From the NCBI RefSeq assembly GCF_000878135.1, contig NZ_JXQZ01000001.1, forward strand, positions 170,566-234,565: a stretch of DNA of 64,000 bases, read 5' to 3'. The notes beneath the pieces were generated by a model. That model searched no databases. It worked only from the letters and a program-made list of their open reading frames with translations, and was not told the DNA's origin. Position numbers and translations under genes: made by a program. This document shows positions 9,086 through 22,410 of this stretch, in pieces (positions within the stretch are counted from its first letter, which is position 1; each line of letters begins with the position of its first letter). The DNA is from Frigoribacterium sp. MEB024. Its GTDB lineage: Bacteria > Actinomycetota > Actinomycetes > Actinomycetales > Microbacteriaceae.

Positions 9086-10429
9086 GTGGCCGACGAACCC
9101 GATTGGGACGACATCTTCGCGTCCCAACCCCAGAACGACAGCCCCGCCGACACCTCCGGACGCCGCCGGCGCGAGTCCGTCGACGGACGACCGGGTGACG
9201 GCGACGGGACGCCACTCCGCCGCAGCACGCACGTCGACCCCCCTGGGCTGTCCCGCCGAGAACAGCGTGAGCGTGAACGCCAGGCCGAGCCCGTCGTCGT
9301 TCCACGCTCGGACGATGACCGGGATCGCTCCCGCGCACGGGCGATCCGCGAACCGCGCGAACGACGGTCCAAGAAGGGCCCGATCATCCTCGCATCGGTC
9401 CTCGTGCTCGTCCTGGCCGGAGGCACCGCCGGCGTCGCCGCCGCCTGGGGACAGGTGCAGCCCCTCATCGCCAAGTTCACGGGTGATGACGAACCCGCCG
9501 ACTACGCCGGCAGCGGCAACGGCACGTCCGTCGAGTTCGCCATCGTTTCCGGGCAGGTCGGCTCCGACATCGCGCAGAACCTCGCGGACGCCGGCATCAC
9601 GCAGAGCTACGAGTCGGCCTACTCGCTCCTGTTGTCCGACCCGTCGATGACCTTCCAGCCGGGCACGTACACCCTGCAGCAGCAGATGAGCGCGCAGTCG
9701 GCCCTCGACGCACTGCAGGACAGCGCCAACCGCATCACCAACAAGGTCGTCATCCCCGAGGGAACGGCTGCGGCGGACGTCTACGAACTCCTCGCCACCG
9801 CGACGTCGATCCCGATCGCCGACGTCCAGGCCGCGGCCGCGGACTACACGACGTTCGGCCTGCCCGTGGAGGCCACGAGCCTCGAGGGGTGGCTCTTCCC
9901 GGCGACCTACGAACTCGACCCGGGCAAGACGGCCCACGACTACCTGCAGGACATGGTGACGACCATGACCCAACACCTGCAGTCCGCCGGTGCACAACCG
10001 GCCGACTATCAGAAGACGATCGTCTTCGCGTCTCTCATCCAGAAAGAGGCCGGACTCGCCGACGACTACCCCAAGGTCGCGCGGGTGTTCCAGAACCGTC
10101 TCGACCAGGGCATGCTCCTGCAGTCGGACGCCACGGTCGCCTACGGCACCGGCAACACCCATCGGGTCACCACGACCGACGAAGAGCGGGGCGACGCGAA
10201 CAACGCGTACAACACCTACGTCCACGAAGGTCTGCCCGTCGGGCCCATCTCGAATCCGGGCGACCTCGCCCTGAACGCGGCACTGAAACCGGCTGACGGC
10301 TCGTGGCTGTACTTCGTCACGGTCAACCTCGACACGGGCGAGACGGCCTTCTCGACCACGTACGCCGAGCACCAGGCCGCGGTGAAGCAGTGGCAGGCCT
10401 GGATGCGGGAACACCCCGAGTACCAGTGA
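9086..10429 (+). CDS. mltG: Endolytic peptidoglycan transglycosylase MltG
   Basis: 447 aa, GTG start. A long charged cytoplasmic N-terminus (~93 aa, rich in Arg, Asp and Glu) precedes one membrane helix (~94-117, IILASVLVLVLAGGTAG). Outside the membrane are a LysM-like segment and the YceG catalytic domain with E321 in SLIQKEAG, then VFQNRLDQGMLLQSDATVAYG and GLPVGPISNPG. It cleaves nascent glycan strands and sets their length near the elongation or division machinery. The unusually long charged cytoplasmic arm is common in actinobacterial forms. Confidence 0.93.
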   Translation: MADEPDWDDIFASQPQNDSPADTSGRRRRESVDGRPGDGDGTPLRRSTHVDPPGLSRREQRERERQAEPVVVPRSDDDRDRSRARAIREPRERRSKKGPIILASVLVLVLAGGTAGVAAAWGQVQPLIAKFTGDDEPADYAGSGNGTSVEFAIVSGQVGSDIAQNLADAGITQSYESAYSLLLSDPSMTFQPGTYTLQQQMSAQSALDALQDSANRITNKVVIPEGTAAADVYELLATATSIPIADVQAAAADYTTFGLPVEATSLEGWLFPATYELDPGKTAHDYLQDMVTTMTQHLQSAGAQPADYQKTIVFASLIQKEAGLADDYPKVARVFQNRLDQGMLLQSDATVAYGTGNTHRVTTTDEERGDANNAYNTYVHEGLPVGPISNPGDLALNAALKPADGSWLYFVTVNLDTGETAFSTTYAEHQAAVKQWQAWMREHPEYQ

Positions 10430-10450
10430 CCGAGCACGAGCCGGCTGCCG

Positions 10451-10468
10451 AGGACGCGAGCGCGTCCT
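10451..10468 (+). terminator. Perfect 8-bp hairpin after mltG
   Basis: AGGACGCG / CGCGTCCT with an AG loop, 21 nt after the mltG stop; works with the next hairpin as a possible tandem terminator. Confidence 0.4.
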
Positions 10469-10471
10469 GAG

Positions 10472-10503
10472 GGGCCGTCGACCGCCAGACGGTCGGTCGG
10501 CCC
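10472..10503 (+). terminator. Terminator-like hairpin between mltG and aroC
   Basis: GGGCCGTCGACCG and CGGTCGGTCGGCCC pair with one bulge across a 5-nt loop, followed by TTCTCTCTG. It separates the alaS-ruvX-mltG unit from aroC. Confidence 0.65.
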
Positions 10504-10528
10504 TTCTCTCTGTGGGAAGATCGACACC

Positions 10529-11734
10529 ATGCTTCGTTGGTTGACCGCTGGAGAATCTCACGGGCCCGAGCTCGTCGCCGTCCTCGAGGGCTTGCCGGCC
10601 GGTGTGCCGGTCTCGCTCGACGCGATCCGTGCCGACCTCGCCCGCCGCAAGCTGGGTTACGGTCGCGGCTCCCGCATGAAGTTCGAGCAAGACGAACTGA
10701 ACATCTCGGGCGGCGTCCGCCACGGCCTGACGATGGGCAGCCCCGTCGCCCTGCGCATCGGCAACACCGAGTGGCCGAAGTGGGTCGAGGTGATGAGCCC
10801 CGAGCCCGTCGAGGTGAGCGACGCCTCCAGAGGGCGAAGCGCGCCCCTCACCCGACCCCGCCCCGGCCACGCCGACCTGGTCGGCATGCAGAAGTACGAC
10901 TTCGACGAGGCGCGGCCGATCCTCGAACGTGCGAGCGCCCGCGAGACGGCGGCCCGCGTCGCCCTCGGAGCCGTCGCCCGGTCCTTCCTCGCCGAGCTCG
11001 GCATCGAGCTCGTGAGCCACACGCTGTCCATCGGCCCCGTGCGCGTGCCCGACGGCAGCCCGGTGCCCGTGCCCTCGGACGTCGACCGTCTCGATGACGA
11101 CCCCCTGCGCTGCTTCGACGAGGGCACCAGCGCCCTCATGGTCGACGAGGTCGAGGCCGCCAAGAAAGACGGTGACACCCTGGGCGGCGTCGTCGAGGTG
11201 CTCGCCTACGGCGTGCCGCCGGGGCTGGGGTCGCACGTCCAGTGGGACCGTCGTCTCGACTCGCAGTTGGCCGCCGCGTTGATGGGCATCCAAGCGATCA
11301 AGGGCGTCGAGGTCGGAGACGGCTTCGAGACCACCCGTAGGCGCGGCTCGGTCGCCCACGACGAGCTCCACCGCACGGGTGGGGTCATCTCGCGCGACAC
11401 CGATCGCGCCGGAGGCACCGAGGGGGGCATGAGCACGGGCACCGTCCTCCGCGTGCGTGCGGGCATGAAGCCGATCGCCACGGTTCCCCGGGCCCTGGCC
11501 ACGATCGACGTCACGAGCGGCGAAGAGAGCAAGGCGCACCACCAGCGCTCCGACGTCTGCGCGGTCCCGGCCGCCGGCGTCGTCGCCGAGTCGATGGTGG
11601 CCCTCGTCCTCGCGAACTCGATCCTCGAGAAGTTCGGCGGCGACTCCCTCGGCGAGACGGCTCGCAACCTGCGGGGCTACCTCGACGCGATCCCCGAGAA
11701 CCTGCGGACTCAGCCGGCGTCCGCCGCCGAGTGA
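10529..11734 (+). CDS. aroC: Chorismate synthase
   Basis: 401 aa. Signature segments are GESHG near the N-terminus (residues 8-12), [28 protein letters not shown] and the C-terminal [16 protein letters not shown]. It uses reduced FMN to convert EPSP to chorismate, the last shared aromatic step and the source for trp genes later in this window. GTGA overlap with aroK gives translational coupling. A weak -10-like GAAGAT lies 8 nt before the ATG, so it could be leaderless. Confidence 0.97.
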   Translation: MLRWLTAGESHGPELVAVLEGLPAGVPVSLDAIRADLARRKLGYGRGSRMKFEQDELNISGGVRHGLTMGSPVALRIGNTEWPKWVEVMSPEPVEVSDASRGRSAPLTRPRPGHADLVGMQKYDFDEARPILERASARETAARVALGAVARSFLAELGIELVSHTLSIGPVRVPDGSPVPVPSDVDRLDDDPLRCFDEGTSALMVDEVEAAKKDGDTLGGVVEVLAYGVPPGLGSHVQWDRRLDSQLAAALMGIQAIKGVEVGDGFETTRRRGSVAHDELHRTGGVISRDTDRAGGTEGGMSTGTVLRVRAGMKPIATVPRALATIDVTSGEESKAHHQRSDVCAVPAAGVVAESMVALVLANSILEKFGGDSLGETARNLRGYLDAIPENLRTQPASAAE

Positions 11735-12246
11735 CGACCACGCGACCGATCGTCCTGGTCGGGCCGATGGGAGCGGGCAAGACGAGCATCGGCAAGAAGC
11801 TGTCCCGTCGCCTGGGCGTGCCGTTCGTCGACAGCGACCGTCTCATCGTGCGGCGGCACGGACCCATCGCCGATCTGTTCGACCGCCACGGCGAGGCGCA
11901 CTTCCGGTCGCTCGAACACGAGGCCGTGGTCGAGGCCCTGGCCGGTGACGGGGTGGTGTCGCTGGGCGGGGGAGCCGTCCTCGACGAACGCACGCGCGCC
12001 TCCTTGTCCGGGTTGCCCGTCGTCCTGCTCACGGTGACGGCCGAGGCCGTCGAGTCCCGGCTGGCCGGCAGCGCCCGGCCACTGCTGCAACGAGGGGGCA
12101 TCGGCGCCTGGCGCGCCATCGCCGCCGAGCGTGATCCCGTCTACCGGGCGCTGGCGTCCGTCGTGTTCGACACGTCCCACCGGCCCGTCTCGACCGTCGT
12201 CGACGACATCGAGACCTGGCTCGACTCCGAGAGAGGCACCGCATGA
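11731..12246 (+). CDS. aroK: Shikimate kinase
   Basis: 171 aa. The GTG start overlaps the aroC stop by 4 bp. Walker A is GPMGAGKT at residues 11-18, followed by the shikimate-binding DSDR, GGGAV and the lid segment with RPLLQ. It phosphorylates shikimate at O3 with ATP. It forms an aroC-aroK-aroB set with overlapping genes. Confidence 0.96.
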   Translation: MTTTRPIVLVGPMGAGKTSIGKKLSRRLGVPFVDSDRLIVRRHGPIADLFDRHGEAHFRSLEHEAVVEALAGDGVVSLGGGAVLDERTRASLSGLPVVLLTVTAEAVESRLAGSARPLLQRGGIGAWRAIAAERDPVYRALASVVFDTSHRPVSTVVDDIETWLDSERGTA

Positions 12247-13331
12247 CCGACGAGACCGACACCACGACCATCCACGTCGGGGGAGACGCCCCCTACGACG
12301 TCCTGATCGGTCGGGGGCTCACCGGCCACCTTCCGGGCGTCCTCCACCCGCAGACCAAGAAGGTGCTGATCGTCCACGCGCCCACGCTGGGCCGCAAGGC
12401 GGGCGAGGTGCGCGACTCCCTGGTGGCGGCCGGCTACGAGGCGCTCATCGCCGAGGTGCCCGACGCAGAGGACGCCAAGCGCGTCGAGGTCGCCGCCTTC
12501 TGCTGGCAGGTGCTGGGTCAGGCCGACTTCACCCGCACCGACGCCGTCATCGGTCTCGGTGGCGGGGCCATCACCGACCTGGCCGGCTTCGTCGCGGGCA
12601 CCTGGCTCCGCGGCGTCCCGCTGGTGCAGATGCCGACCAGCGTGCTGGGCCTCGTCGACGCGAGCGTCGGCGGCAAGACCGGCGTCAACACGGCCGAGGG
12701 GAAGAACCTCGTCGGCGTCTTCCACCCGCCGGTCGCCGTGCTGGCCGACCTCGACCACCTCGACACGTTGTCGAAGAACGAGATCCTCGCCGGCTTCGCC
12801 GAGGTCGTGAAGGTCGGGTTCATCGCCGAACCCGAGATCCTCGACATCGTCGAGGCCGACGTCGACCGGGCGACCGACCCGACGACGCCCGAGTTCCGCC
12901 GGGTGGTCGAGCTGGCCGTCGGGCTCAAGGCCCGCGTAGTCGGAGAAGACCTGACCGAGCAGGGTCTCCGCGAGATCCTCAACTACGGTCACACCCTCGG
13001 CCACGCCGTCGAGCACGCCGAGCGCTACCAGTGGCGCCACGGGGCCGCGGTCTCGGTGGGCATGGTCTTCGCCGCCGAGCTGGCCCGTCTGACCGGACGC
13101 CTGTCGGACGAGGCGGTCGACCGTCACCGGCGCATCCTCGAGTCGCTGACCCTGCCGGTCTCGTACCCCCTGGGCCGTTGGAACACCCTGCTGGCCACGA
13201 TGCAGCGTGACAAGAAGGCCCGCGCGGGCCTGTTGCGGTTCATCGTCCTCGACGAGATCGGTCGACCGACCGTGCTGCAGGGGCCCGACCAGAGCCTGCT
13301 CTTCGCGGCCTACCAAGAGATCGGTTCGTAG
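12243..13331 (+). CDS. aroB: 3-dehydroquinate synthase
   Basis: 362 aa, start overlapping aroK by ATGA. NAD-binding and active-site motifs are [40 protein letters not shown], the metal-binding [11 protein letters not shown] and [10 protein letters not shown]. It cyclises DAHP to 3-dehydroquinate with zinc or another divalent metal. aroQ/aroD and aroE are not adjacent here. Confidence 0.97.
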   Translation: MTDETDTTTIHVGGDAPYDVLIGRGLTGHLPGVLHPQTKKVLIVHAPTLGRKAGEVRDSLVAAGYEALIAEVPDAEDAKRVEVAAFCWQVLGQADFTRTDAVIGLGGGAITDLAGFVAGTWLRGVPLVQMPTSVLGLVDASVGGKTGVNTAEGKNLVGVFHPPVAVLADLDHLDTLSKNEILAGFAEVVKVGFIAEPEILDIVEADVDRATDPTTPEFRRVVELAVGLKARVVGEDLTEQGLREILNYGHTLGHAVEHAERYQWRHGAAVSVGMVFAAELARLTGRLSDEAVDRHRRILESLTLPVSYPLGRWNTLLATMQRDKKARAGLLRFIVLDEIGRPTVLQGPDQSLLFAAYQEIGS

Positions 13332-13356
13332 CCCTTCGGCCCGTCAGGGCGTCCGC

Positions 13357-13362
13357 TACACT
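13357..13362 (+). promoter_or_regulatory. Putative -10 (TACACT) for efp
   Basis: TACACT after the aroB stop gives a predicted start near 13369 and an efp leader of about 48 nt. An out-of-frame ATG at 13368 lies right at the predicted start. Confidence 0.4.
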
Positions 13363-13416
13363 CGACGATGGCCGATTCCGGCCCACCTCCCACCACCCCG
13401 AACGGATCACTCGCGC

Positions 13417-13980
13417 ATGGCGACTACCAACGACATCAAGAACGGTGCCGTCCTCAACCTCGACGGCCAACTCTGGAACGTCATCGAGTTCCAGCACGTC
13501 AAGCCGGGCAAGGGTGGAGCGTTCGTCCGCACCAAGATGAAGAACGTCATGTCGGGCAAGGTCGTCGACAAGACGTTCAACGCCGGCACCAAGATCGACT
13601 TCGCCAACGTCGACCGTCGCGAGTACACGTACCTCTACGCCGAGGCCGACGGCTACGTGTTCATGGACACGAGCGACTACGACCAGATCAACGTGCCCGC
13701 CACGATCGTCGGCGACGCGAAGAACTTCATGCTCGAGAACCAGAACGTCCAGATGGCGTTGCACGACGGCGACCCGCTGTACATCGAGTTGCCCGCCTCG
13801 GTCATCCTCGAGGTCACCTACACCGAGCCCGGCCTCCAAGGAGACCGGTCGACCGGCGGCACCAAGCCCGCCACCGTCGAGACCGGCTACGAGATCCAGG
13901 TGCCTCTCTTCCTCGAGACCGGCACCAAGGTCAAGGTCGACACGCGCGACGGCGGCTACCTCGGCCGCGTCAACGACTAG
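13417..13980 (+). CDS. efp: Elongation factor P
   Basis: 187 aa from ATG 13417, where EF-P homology begins. Three beta-barrel domains are expected: the N-terminal KOW-like domain with the loop [15 protein letters not shown], whose tip Lys is the modification site in many species, and two OB domains ending in [14 protein letters not shown]. It rescues ribosomes stalled at polyproline. nusB follows after 3 bp. Confidence 0.97.
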   Translation: MATTNDIKNGAVLNLDGQLWNVIEFQHVKPGKGGAFVRTKMKNVMSGKVVDKTFNAGTKIDFANVDRREYTYLYAEADGYVFMDTSDYDQINVPATIVGDAKNFMLENQNVQMALHDGDPLYIELPASVILEVTYTEPGLQGDRSTGGTKPATVETGYEIQVPLFLETGTKVKVDTRDGGYLGRVND

Positions 13981-13983
13981 TCG

Positions 13984-14394
13984 GTGAGCGCACGCACCAA
14001 GGCGCGCAAGCGCGCCCTCGACGTCCTGTACGTCGCCGACATCCGTCAGATCAGCATGACCGACGCTCTGGTCGCCGAGACCCAGCGGGCCCTCGACCAG
14101 CCCGAGCGCGGGTCGAGCTGGGGCTACGCGCGCGACATCGTGCAGGGCGTCATCGACCACCGCGACGAGATCGACGAACTGATCGAGACGTACTCGCAGG
14201 GCTGGACCCTCGCGCGCATGCCCACCCTCGACCGCGGCATCATCCGCATCGGCATCTGGGAGCTCCGTCACAACGACGAGATCCCCGACGCCGTCGCGAT
14301 CAGCGAGGCCGTCGAACTCGCACAGACGCTCAGCACCGATGACTCGGCCTCGTTCGTCAACGGTCTGCTCGGCCGCATCGCGACCGCCGACTGA
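13984..14394 (+). CDS. nusB: Transcription antitermination factor NusB
   Basis: 136 aa, GTG start 3 bp after efp. The all-helical NusB fold is recognisable in RKRALDVLYVADIRQ, the central helix pair with IDELIETYSQGWTLARMPTLDRGI and the closing SFVNGLLGRI. It binds boxA of rRNA leader RNA with S10 for antitermination. efp-nusB is a conserved pair ahead of pyrR in actinobacteria. Confidence 0.95.
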   Translation: MSARTKARKRALDVLYVADIRQISMTDALVAETQRALDQPERGSSWGYARDIVQGVIDHRDEIDELIETYSQGWTLARMPTLDRGIIRIGIWELRHNDEIPDAVAISEAVELAQTLSTDDSASFVNGLLGRIATAD

Positions 14395-14413
14395 CGGTCG
14401 GAGGCTCGACCCG

Positions 14414-14437
14414 GTCGACCGATCGTCACCGGTCGAC
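14414..14437 (+). terminator. Hairpin between nusB and pyrR
   Basis: Perfect 8-bp stem GTCGACCG / CGGTCGAC with an 8-nt loop, 20 nt after the nusB stop. It lacks a T tract; position suggests termination ahead of the pyr promoter. Confidence 0.35.
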
Positions 14438-14460
14438 TCGTCGGTCGCGCGTCGGACCGA

Positions 14461-14466
14461 TAAGGT
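14461..14466 (+). promoter_or_regulatory. Putative -10 (TAAGGT) of the pyr operon
   Basis: TAAGGT upstream of the PyrR-binding element; a start near 14473 would give a leader of about 55 nt containing the element and the ribosome binding site. Confidence 0.45.
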
Positions 14467-14485
14467 GGAGCCACCCACAACGACA

Positions 14486-14526
14486 TCCTTTAAGTTCCGT
14501 CCCGAGAGGCGGGGAAGGAGGTCCGA
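14486..14526 (+). promoter_or_regulatory. PyrR-binding RNA leader overlapping the pyrR ribosome binding site
   Basis: TCCTTTAAG is followed by TCCCGAGAGGC at 14500-14510, a match to the known PyrR loop consensus UCCNGNGAGG. TTCC at 14495-14498 can pair with GGAA at 14513-14516 to close the hairpin. The Shine-Dalgarno GGAGG (14517-14521) abuts this stem, 5 nt before the TTG start. In mycobacteria a similar leader lets PyrR with UMP repress translation of the pyr operon. The same mechanism is inferred here, as the leader has no room for a separate terminator. Confidence 0.75.
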
Positions 14527-15120
14527 TTGAGCACACGTACCGTGCTGAGTCAGGCTGACATCGCGCGTGCCCTCACGCGCATCTCGCACGAGATCCTCGA
14601 GTCCAACAAGGGTGCCGACGATCTGGTCGTCCTGGGCATCCCGACGCGTGGAGTCGTCCTCGCCGATCGGCTCGCCGCGACCCTGTCGTCGATCTCGGGC
14701 AGCACCGTTCCCGTGGGGTCCGTCGACGTGACGATGTACCGCGACGATCTCCGGCGCCAGCCCACCAGGTCGCCCCGCCCCACCTCGGTGCCCTCCGGCG
14801 GCATCGACGGCAAGACCGTCGTCCTCGTCGACGACGTCCTCTACTCGGGCCGCACCATCCGTGCCGCGCTGGACGCCCTGAGCTCGATCGGTCGACCGCG
14901 GGCCGTCCGCCTCGCGGTCCTCGTCGATCGGGGCCACCGAGAACTGCCCATCCGCGCCGACTTCGTGGGCAAGAACCTGCCCACCTCGACCGTCGAGCGC
15001 ATCTTCGTGCGACTGCACGGCGTCGACGACGACGAGCTCGTTGCCATCGACGACGACACGACCGCAGGAGGCGCGGGTTCCGCCTCGGCGCCCGTCACCA
15101 CCCCGGGTGCGAACCGATGA
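14527..15120 (+). CDS. pyrR: Bifunctional pyr operon regulator/uracil phosphoribosyltransferase PyrR
   Basis: 197 aa, TTG start supported by GGAGG 5 nt upstream. The PRPP motif is [13 protein letters not shown] and the Arg hood region is [12 protein letters not shown]. PyrR binds the leader RNA just upstream in response to UMP or UTP and also has weak UPRTase activity. A ~20-residue Ala/Ser/Gly/Thr tail follows the conserved domain. Its stop overlaps the pyrB ATG. Confidence 0.96.
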   Translation: MSTRTVLSQADIARALTRISHEILESNKGADDLVVLGIPTRGVVLADRLAATLSSISGSTVPVGSVDVTMYRDDLRRQPTRSPRPTSVPSGGIDGKTVVLVDDVLYSGRTIRAALDALSSIGRPRAVRLAVLVDRGHRELPIRADFVGKNLPTSTVERIFVRLHGVDDDELVAIDDDTTAGGAGSASAPVTTPGANR

Positions 15121-16073
15121 GGCACCTGCTCAGCACCTCCGACCTCTCGCGCGACGAGTCCATCCGCGTCCTCGACGTCGCGGAGGACATGGCCGACGTG
15201 GCCACCCGCGAGGTGCGCAAGCTGCCGACGCTGCGCGGCATCACGGTCGTCAACCTGTTCTACGAGGACAGCACCCGCACGCGCATCTCGTTCGAGGCCG
15301 CCGCCAAGCGGCTCAGCGCGGACGTCATCAACTTCGCCGCCAAGGGGTCGAGCGTCTCCAAGGGCGAGTCCCTGAAGGACACGGCCCAGACCCTCGCCGC
15401 CATGGGGGCCGACGGCATCGTGATCCGCCACCCGTCGAGCGGCGCCCCTCGTGTGCTGGCCGACAGCGGCTGGGTGGACGCGGGCATCGTCAACGCCGGC
15501 GACGGCACCCACGAACACCCCACGCAGGCCTTGCTCGACGCGTTCACGATCCGCCGTCGCGTCCACGGGGCGGCGAGCCGTGGGCGCGACCTCGACGGCG
15601 TCGAGGTGATGATCGTGGGCGACATCCTGCACTCGCGTGTGGCCCGCTCCAACGCCTGGTTGCTGCGGACGCTCGGGGCCCACGTCACGGTGGTCGCGCC
15701 TCCCACGCTGATCCCGGTCGACGTCAGCCGCTTCGGCGTCGACGTCCGCTACGACCTCGACGAGGCCCTGGCCGAGGTGAGACCGGACGTCGTCATGATG
15801 CTGCGCATCCAACAGGAACGCATGAACGACGCGTTCTTCCCCAATCCACGCGAGTACGCCCGGTCCTGGGGCCTGGGCGCGATGCGGTTCCGGTCGCTGC
15901 CCGAGTCGACCCTCGTCATGCACCCCGGCCCGATGAACCGCGGTCTCGAGATCAGCGACGAGGCCGCCGACTCGCCGCGGTCGACCGTCCGCGAGCAGGT
16001 CACGAACGGCGTGGCCGTCCGCATGGCCGTGCTCTACCTCACCCTGGCCGGCGACCGAGAGGACGCATCGTGA
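15117..16073 (+). CDS. pyrB: Aspartate carbamoyltransferase catalytic subunit
   Basis: 318 aa. The carbamoyl-phosphate motif STRTR is at residues 52-56; [12 protein letters not shown] and [11 protein letters not shown] are the other signatures. It condenses carbamoyl phosphate with aspartate, the committed step of UMP synthesis. No pyrI regulatory subunit is present, as is usual in actinobacteria, so control rests on the PyrR leader and CarAB feedback. ATGA and GTGA overlaps join it to pyrR and pyrC. Confidence 0.97.
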   Translation: MRHLLSTSDLSRDESIRVLDVAEDMADVATREVRKLPTLRGITVVNLFYEDSTRTRISFEAAAKRLSADVINFAAKGSSVSKGESLKDTAQTLAAMGADGIVIRHPSSGAPRVLADSGWVDAGIVNAGDGTHEHPTQALLDAFTIRRRVHGAASRGRDLDGVEVMIVGDILHSRVARSNAWLLRTLGAHVTVVAPPTLIPVDVSRFGVDVRYDLDEALAEVRPDVVMMLRIQQERMNDAFFPNPREYARSWGLGAMRFRSLPESTLVMHPGPMNRGLEISDEAADSPRSTVREQVTNGVAVRMAVLYLTLAGDREDAS

Positions 16074-17440
16074 CCACCACCCACCTCATCCGGGGCGCCG
16101 AGACCGTCGACGGCAACAAGACCGACGTCGTCGTCCGCGACGGTGTCGTCGTCGAGCTCGGCTCCGGGCTGACCTGCGCGGGCGCGACGGTCACCGACGC
16201 CGACGGCCTGCTCCTGCTGCCCGGCCTCGTCGATCTGCACACCCACCTGCGCGAGCCCGGGGGCGAGGGCAGCGAGACCGTCCTGACCGGGTCGCGCGCC
16301 GCGGCCGCCGGCGGGTACACCGCCGTCAACGCCATGGCGAACTCGTCGCCCGTGGCCGACACCGCGGGGGTCGTCGAGCAGGTGCAGGCGCTGGGGGAGC
16401 GCGCGGGCTTCGTGACCGTCCGCCCGATCGGCGCGGTCAGCCAGGGGCTGAAGGGCACCCACCTCTCCGAGATCGGCGCCATGGCCCGATCTCGCGCCGC
16501 CGTGCGGGTCTTCTCCGACGACGGGTCCTGCGTCGCCGACCCGTTGCTGATGCGTCGGGCCCTCGAATACATCAAGGGGTTCGGGGGAGTCCTCGCCCAG
16601 CACGCCCAAGAGCCCCGGCTGACGGAGGGCGCGCAGATGAACGAGGGTGCCCTGTCGGCCGAACTGGGCCTGGGCGGCTGGCCCGCGGTCGCCGAGGAGG
16701 CGATCATCGCCCGCGACGTCCTGCTCGCCGACCACGTCGGCGCCCGACTGCACGTCTGCCACGTGTCGACGGCGGGCAGCGTCGAGGTCATCCGCTGGGC
16801 AAAGTCGCGCGGCATCGAGGTCACGGCCGAGGTGACGCCGCACCACCTGCTGCTGACCGAGGACCTCGTGTCGGGTTACGACTCGCGGTACAAGGTCAAC
16901 CCGCCGCTCCGCCGCTCGGAGGACGTCGACGCGCTGCGTGCCGCCCTGGCCGACGGGACGATCGACATCGTGGCGACCGACCACGCCCCGCACACCTCCG
17001 AGGCGAAGTGCTGCGAGTGGGACGCCGCCGCCAACGGCATGGTCGGTCTCGAGTCCGCCCTCTCGGTCGTACACCACACCATGGTCGACACGGGTCTGAT
17101 CGGCTGGGCCGACGTGGCCAGGGTGATGTCGATCACCCCGGCCGCCATCGGCCAGGTGACCGGGCACGGTCGTCCCCTGGCCGTGGGCGAGCCCGCCGAG
17201 CTCACGCTCTACGATCGAGAGGTGACCCGCACGTTCTCGACCGAGCACCTCGCGGGCAAGAGCCGCAACTCGCCCTACCTCGGACGGGTCCTGCCCGGTC
17301 AGGTGCGGGCGACCTTCCACCAGGGCTACGCGACCGTGGTCGACGGTCGCGTCGTCGACAGCGACGACGTCGCCCACGCGGCCCGACTCGTCGACAGCGC
17401 CGCCGCCCTCGCCGCCTCCGAGGGGGCGTCCGCCCGATGA
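16070..17440 (+). CDS. pyrC: Dihydroorotase
   Basis: 456 aa from GTG 16070, overlapping the pyrB stop. Metal-binding [10 protein letters not shown], the second-shell [20 protein letters not shown] and the catalytic ATDHAPHT are all present, typical of class I dihydroorotase. It cyclises carbamoyl aspartate to dihydroorotate. Its ATG-TGA junction leads directly into the next gene. Confidence 0.97.
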   Translation: MTTTHLIRGAETVDGNKTDVVVRDGVVVELGSGLTCAGATVTDADGLLLLPGLVDLHTHLREPGGEGSETVLTGSRAAAAGGYTAVNAMANSSPVADTAGVVEQVQALGERAGFVTVRPIGAVSQGLKGTHLSEIGAMARSRAAVRVFSDDGSCVADPLLMRRALEYIKGFGGVLAQHAQEPRLTEGAQMNEGALSAELGLGGWPAVAEEAIIARDVLLADHVGARLHVCHVSTAGSVEVIRWAKSRGIEVTAEVTPHHLLLTEDLVSGYDSRYKVNPPLRRSEDVDALRAALADGTIDIVATDHAPHTSEAKCCEWDAAANGMVGLESALSVVHHTMVDTGLIGWADVARVMSITPAAIGQVTGHGRPLAVGEPAELTLYDREVTRTFSTEHLAGKSRNSPYLGRVLPGQVRATFHQGYATVVDGRVVDSDDVAHAARLVDSAAALAASEGASAR

Positions 17441-17958
17441 GCCAGTGGATCATCGCCTCGCTCATCCTCGTCGGCGTCGGGCTGCTGATCGGGCTGATGG
17501 CCCGGTCCTGGCGGGCCCGCGGGCGCCGTCAGTCCGACATCCCCGCCCCCGACCTCGCGACCGACGACCTGTCGGACCCGTTCGTGGCGGTCGATGCCCT
17601 CTACGTCGCGACGTCACGAGGCGGCGACCCGCTCGACCGCGTCGTGGTCCACGGCCTCGGGTTCCGCGGTCGGGCGATCGTGTCCGTCCACGCCGAGGGC
17701 GTGCGCCTCGAGATCGCGGGCGAACCCGCCGTGCTGATCCGCACCTCCTCGTTGCGAGGCGTCGACCGCGCGACCTGGACCATCGACCGTGTCGTCGAGC
17801 GCGACGGCCTCGTCCTCGTCGGCTGGCGCCTCGGCGACGTCGACCTCGACACCTACCTGCGCATCACCGACGATCCGAGCCCCGTCGTCGCCGCGATCCG
17901 CACCCTCGTCCCCACGGCCCCCGGGGCCGGCACCACCAAGGAGAAGACCATTGACTGA
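17437..17958 (+). CDS. PH-like domain membrane protein between pyrC and carA
   Basis: 173 aa. One N-terminal membrane helix ([19 protein letters not shown]) is followed by a basic stop-transfer RSWRARGRR and a soluble beta-rich domain ([37 protein letters not shown]). A protein of this type occupies the same slot in mycobacteria (Rv1382, called a probable export or membrane protein) and other actinobacteria. It is locked in by a 4-bp overlap with pyrC and an 8-bp overlap with carA. The role is unknown; a membrane tether or regulator of pyrimidine enzymes is only a guess. Confidence 0.85.
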   Translation: MSQWIIASLILVGVGLLIGLMARSWRARGRRQSDIPAPDLATDDLSDPFVAVDALYVATSRGGDPLDRVVVHGLGFRGRAIVSVHAEGVRLEIAGEPAVLIRTSSLRGVDRATWTIDRVVERDGLVLVGWRLGDVDLDTYLRITDDPSPVVAAIRTLVPTAPGAGTTKEKTID

Positions 17959-19134
17959 CGCCTCCACCACCGACAGGGCCGTGCTGGTCCTCGCCGACGG
18001 CACCCGGTACACGGGTCGCGCCTACGGCGCCGTCGGACGCACCCTCGGCGAGGTCGTCTTCGCGACCGGCATGACCGGCTACCAGGAGACCCTCACCGAC
18101 CCCTCGTACGCCGGCCAGATCGTGGTCATGACCGCCCCGCACATCGGCAACACGGGAGTGAACGACACCGACCCCGAGTCGCGCCGCATCTGGGTCGCCG
18201 GGTACGTCGTCCGAGACGCGAGCCGCGTGGTCTCGAACCACCGCGCACAGGGCAGCCTCGACGACCAGCTCGTCGCCGACGGCATCGTCGGCATCCGCGG
18301 CATCGACACCCGCGCCGTCACCCGCCGTCTGCGCGAGGTAGGCTCGATGAAGGGCGGGATCTTCAGCGGGCCCGACGCCGGGCTCGACCCCGACGAGCAG
18401 CTCGCCCTGGTCACCGCCGGGGCCGACATGCGCGGCCTCAACCTCTCGAGTCAGGTGTCGACGGTCGAGCCCTACGTGCTGCAGGCCGAGGGCGATCGCA
18501 TCGGATCCGTCGCCGTCCTCGACCTGGGCGTGAAGACCTCGACGCTGCGCTACCTCGCGCAGCGCGGCTTCGAGGTCCACGTCCTGCCGCAGTCCACCAC
18601 CCTCGACGAGCTCCGCGCCCTCGCCCCCGACGCCCTCTTCTACTCGAACGGCCCCGGTGACCCGGCGGCGAGCGACTCGCAGGTCGAACTCCTCCAGGGT
18701 GCCCTGCGCGACGGTCTGCCGTACTTCGGCATCTGCTTCGGCAACCAGCTGTTCGGCCGGGCCCTGGGCTTCGGCACGTACAAGCTGCCCTTCGGTCACC
18801 GCGGCATCAACCAGCCGGTGCTCGACAAGACGACGAACAAGGTCGAGATCACCAGCCAGAACCACGGGTTCGCGGTCGACGCGCCCATCGACGGCGTCCT
18901 CGACTCGCCGGCCGGCTTCGGCCGGGTGGAGGTCAGCCACTACAGCCTGAACGACCAGGTCGTCGAAGGCCTCCGCGCCCTCGACATCCCCGCGTTCTCG
19001 GTGCAGTACCACCCCGAGGCCGCCGCGGGCCCCCACGACAGCAACCACCTCTTCGACCGCTTCCGCGAGGCGGTCGTCGCCCGCACGAACGGCCAGGCCG
19101 TCGACTTCGGCTCCGACATCGAAAGCAGCAACTG

Positions 19135-19135
<1 letters not shown>
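17951..19135 (+). CDS. carA: Carbamoyl-phosphate synthase small (glutamine amidotransferase) subunit
   Basis: 394 aa from TTG 17951, which has AAGGAGA 6 nt upstream; the longer frame is unlike protein. The N-terminal CPSase domain has [23 protein letters not shown] split across its first 80 residues. The class I amidotransferase domain has the nucleophile C262 in [14 protein letters not shown] and the HPE triad in [13 protein letters not shown]. It supplies ammonia to CarB. The stop overlaps carB by 1 bp. Confidence 0.97.

Positions 19136-22406
<3,271 letters not shown>

Positions 22407-22410
<4 letters not shown>

Noticed and set aside
13368..14342. Possible leaderless ORF starting at ATG 13368, overlapping efp and nusB out of frame
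   Set aside because: The ATG lies at the predicted efp transcript start, but its translation is Arg/Pro-rich and unlike protein, while efp and nusB are clear in the other frames. A short upstream initiation event cannot be excluded.
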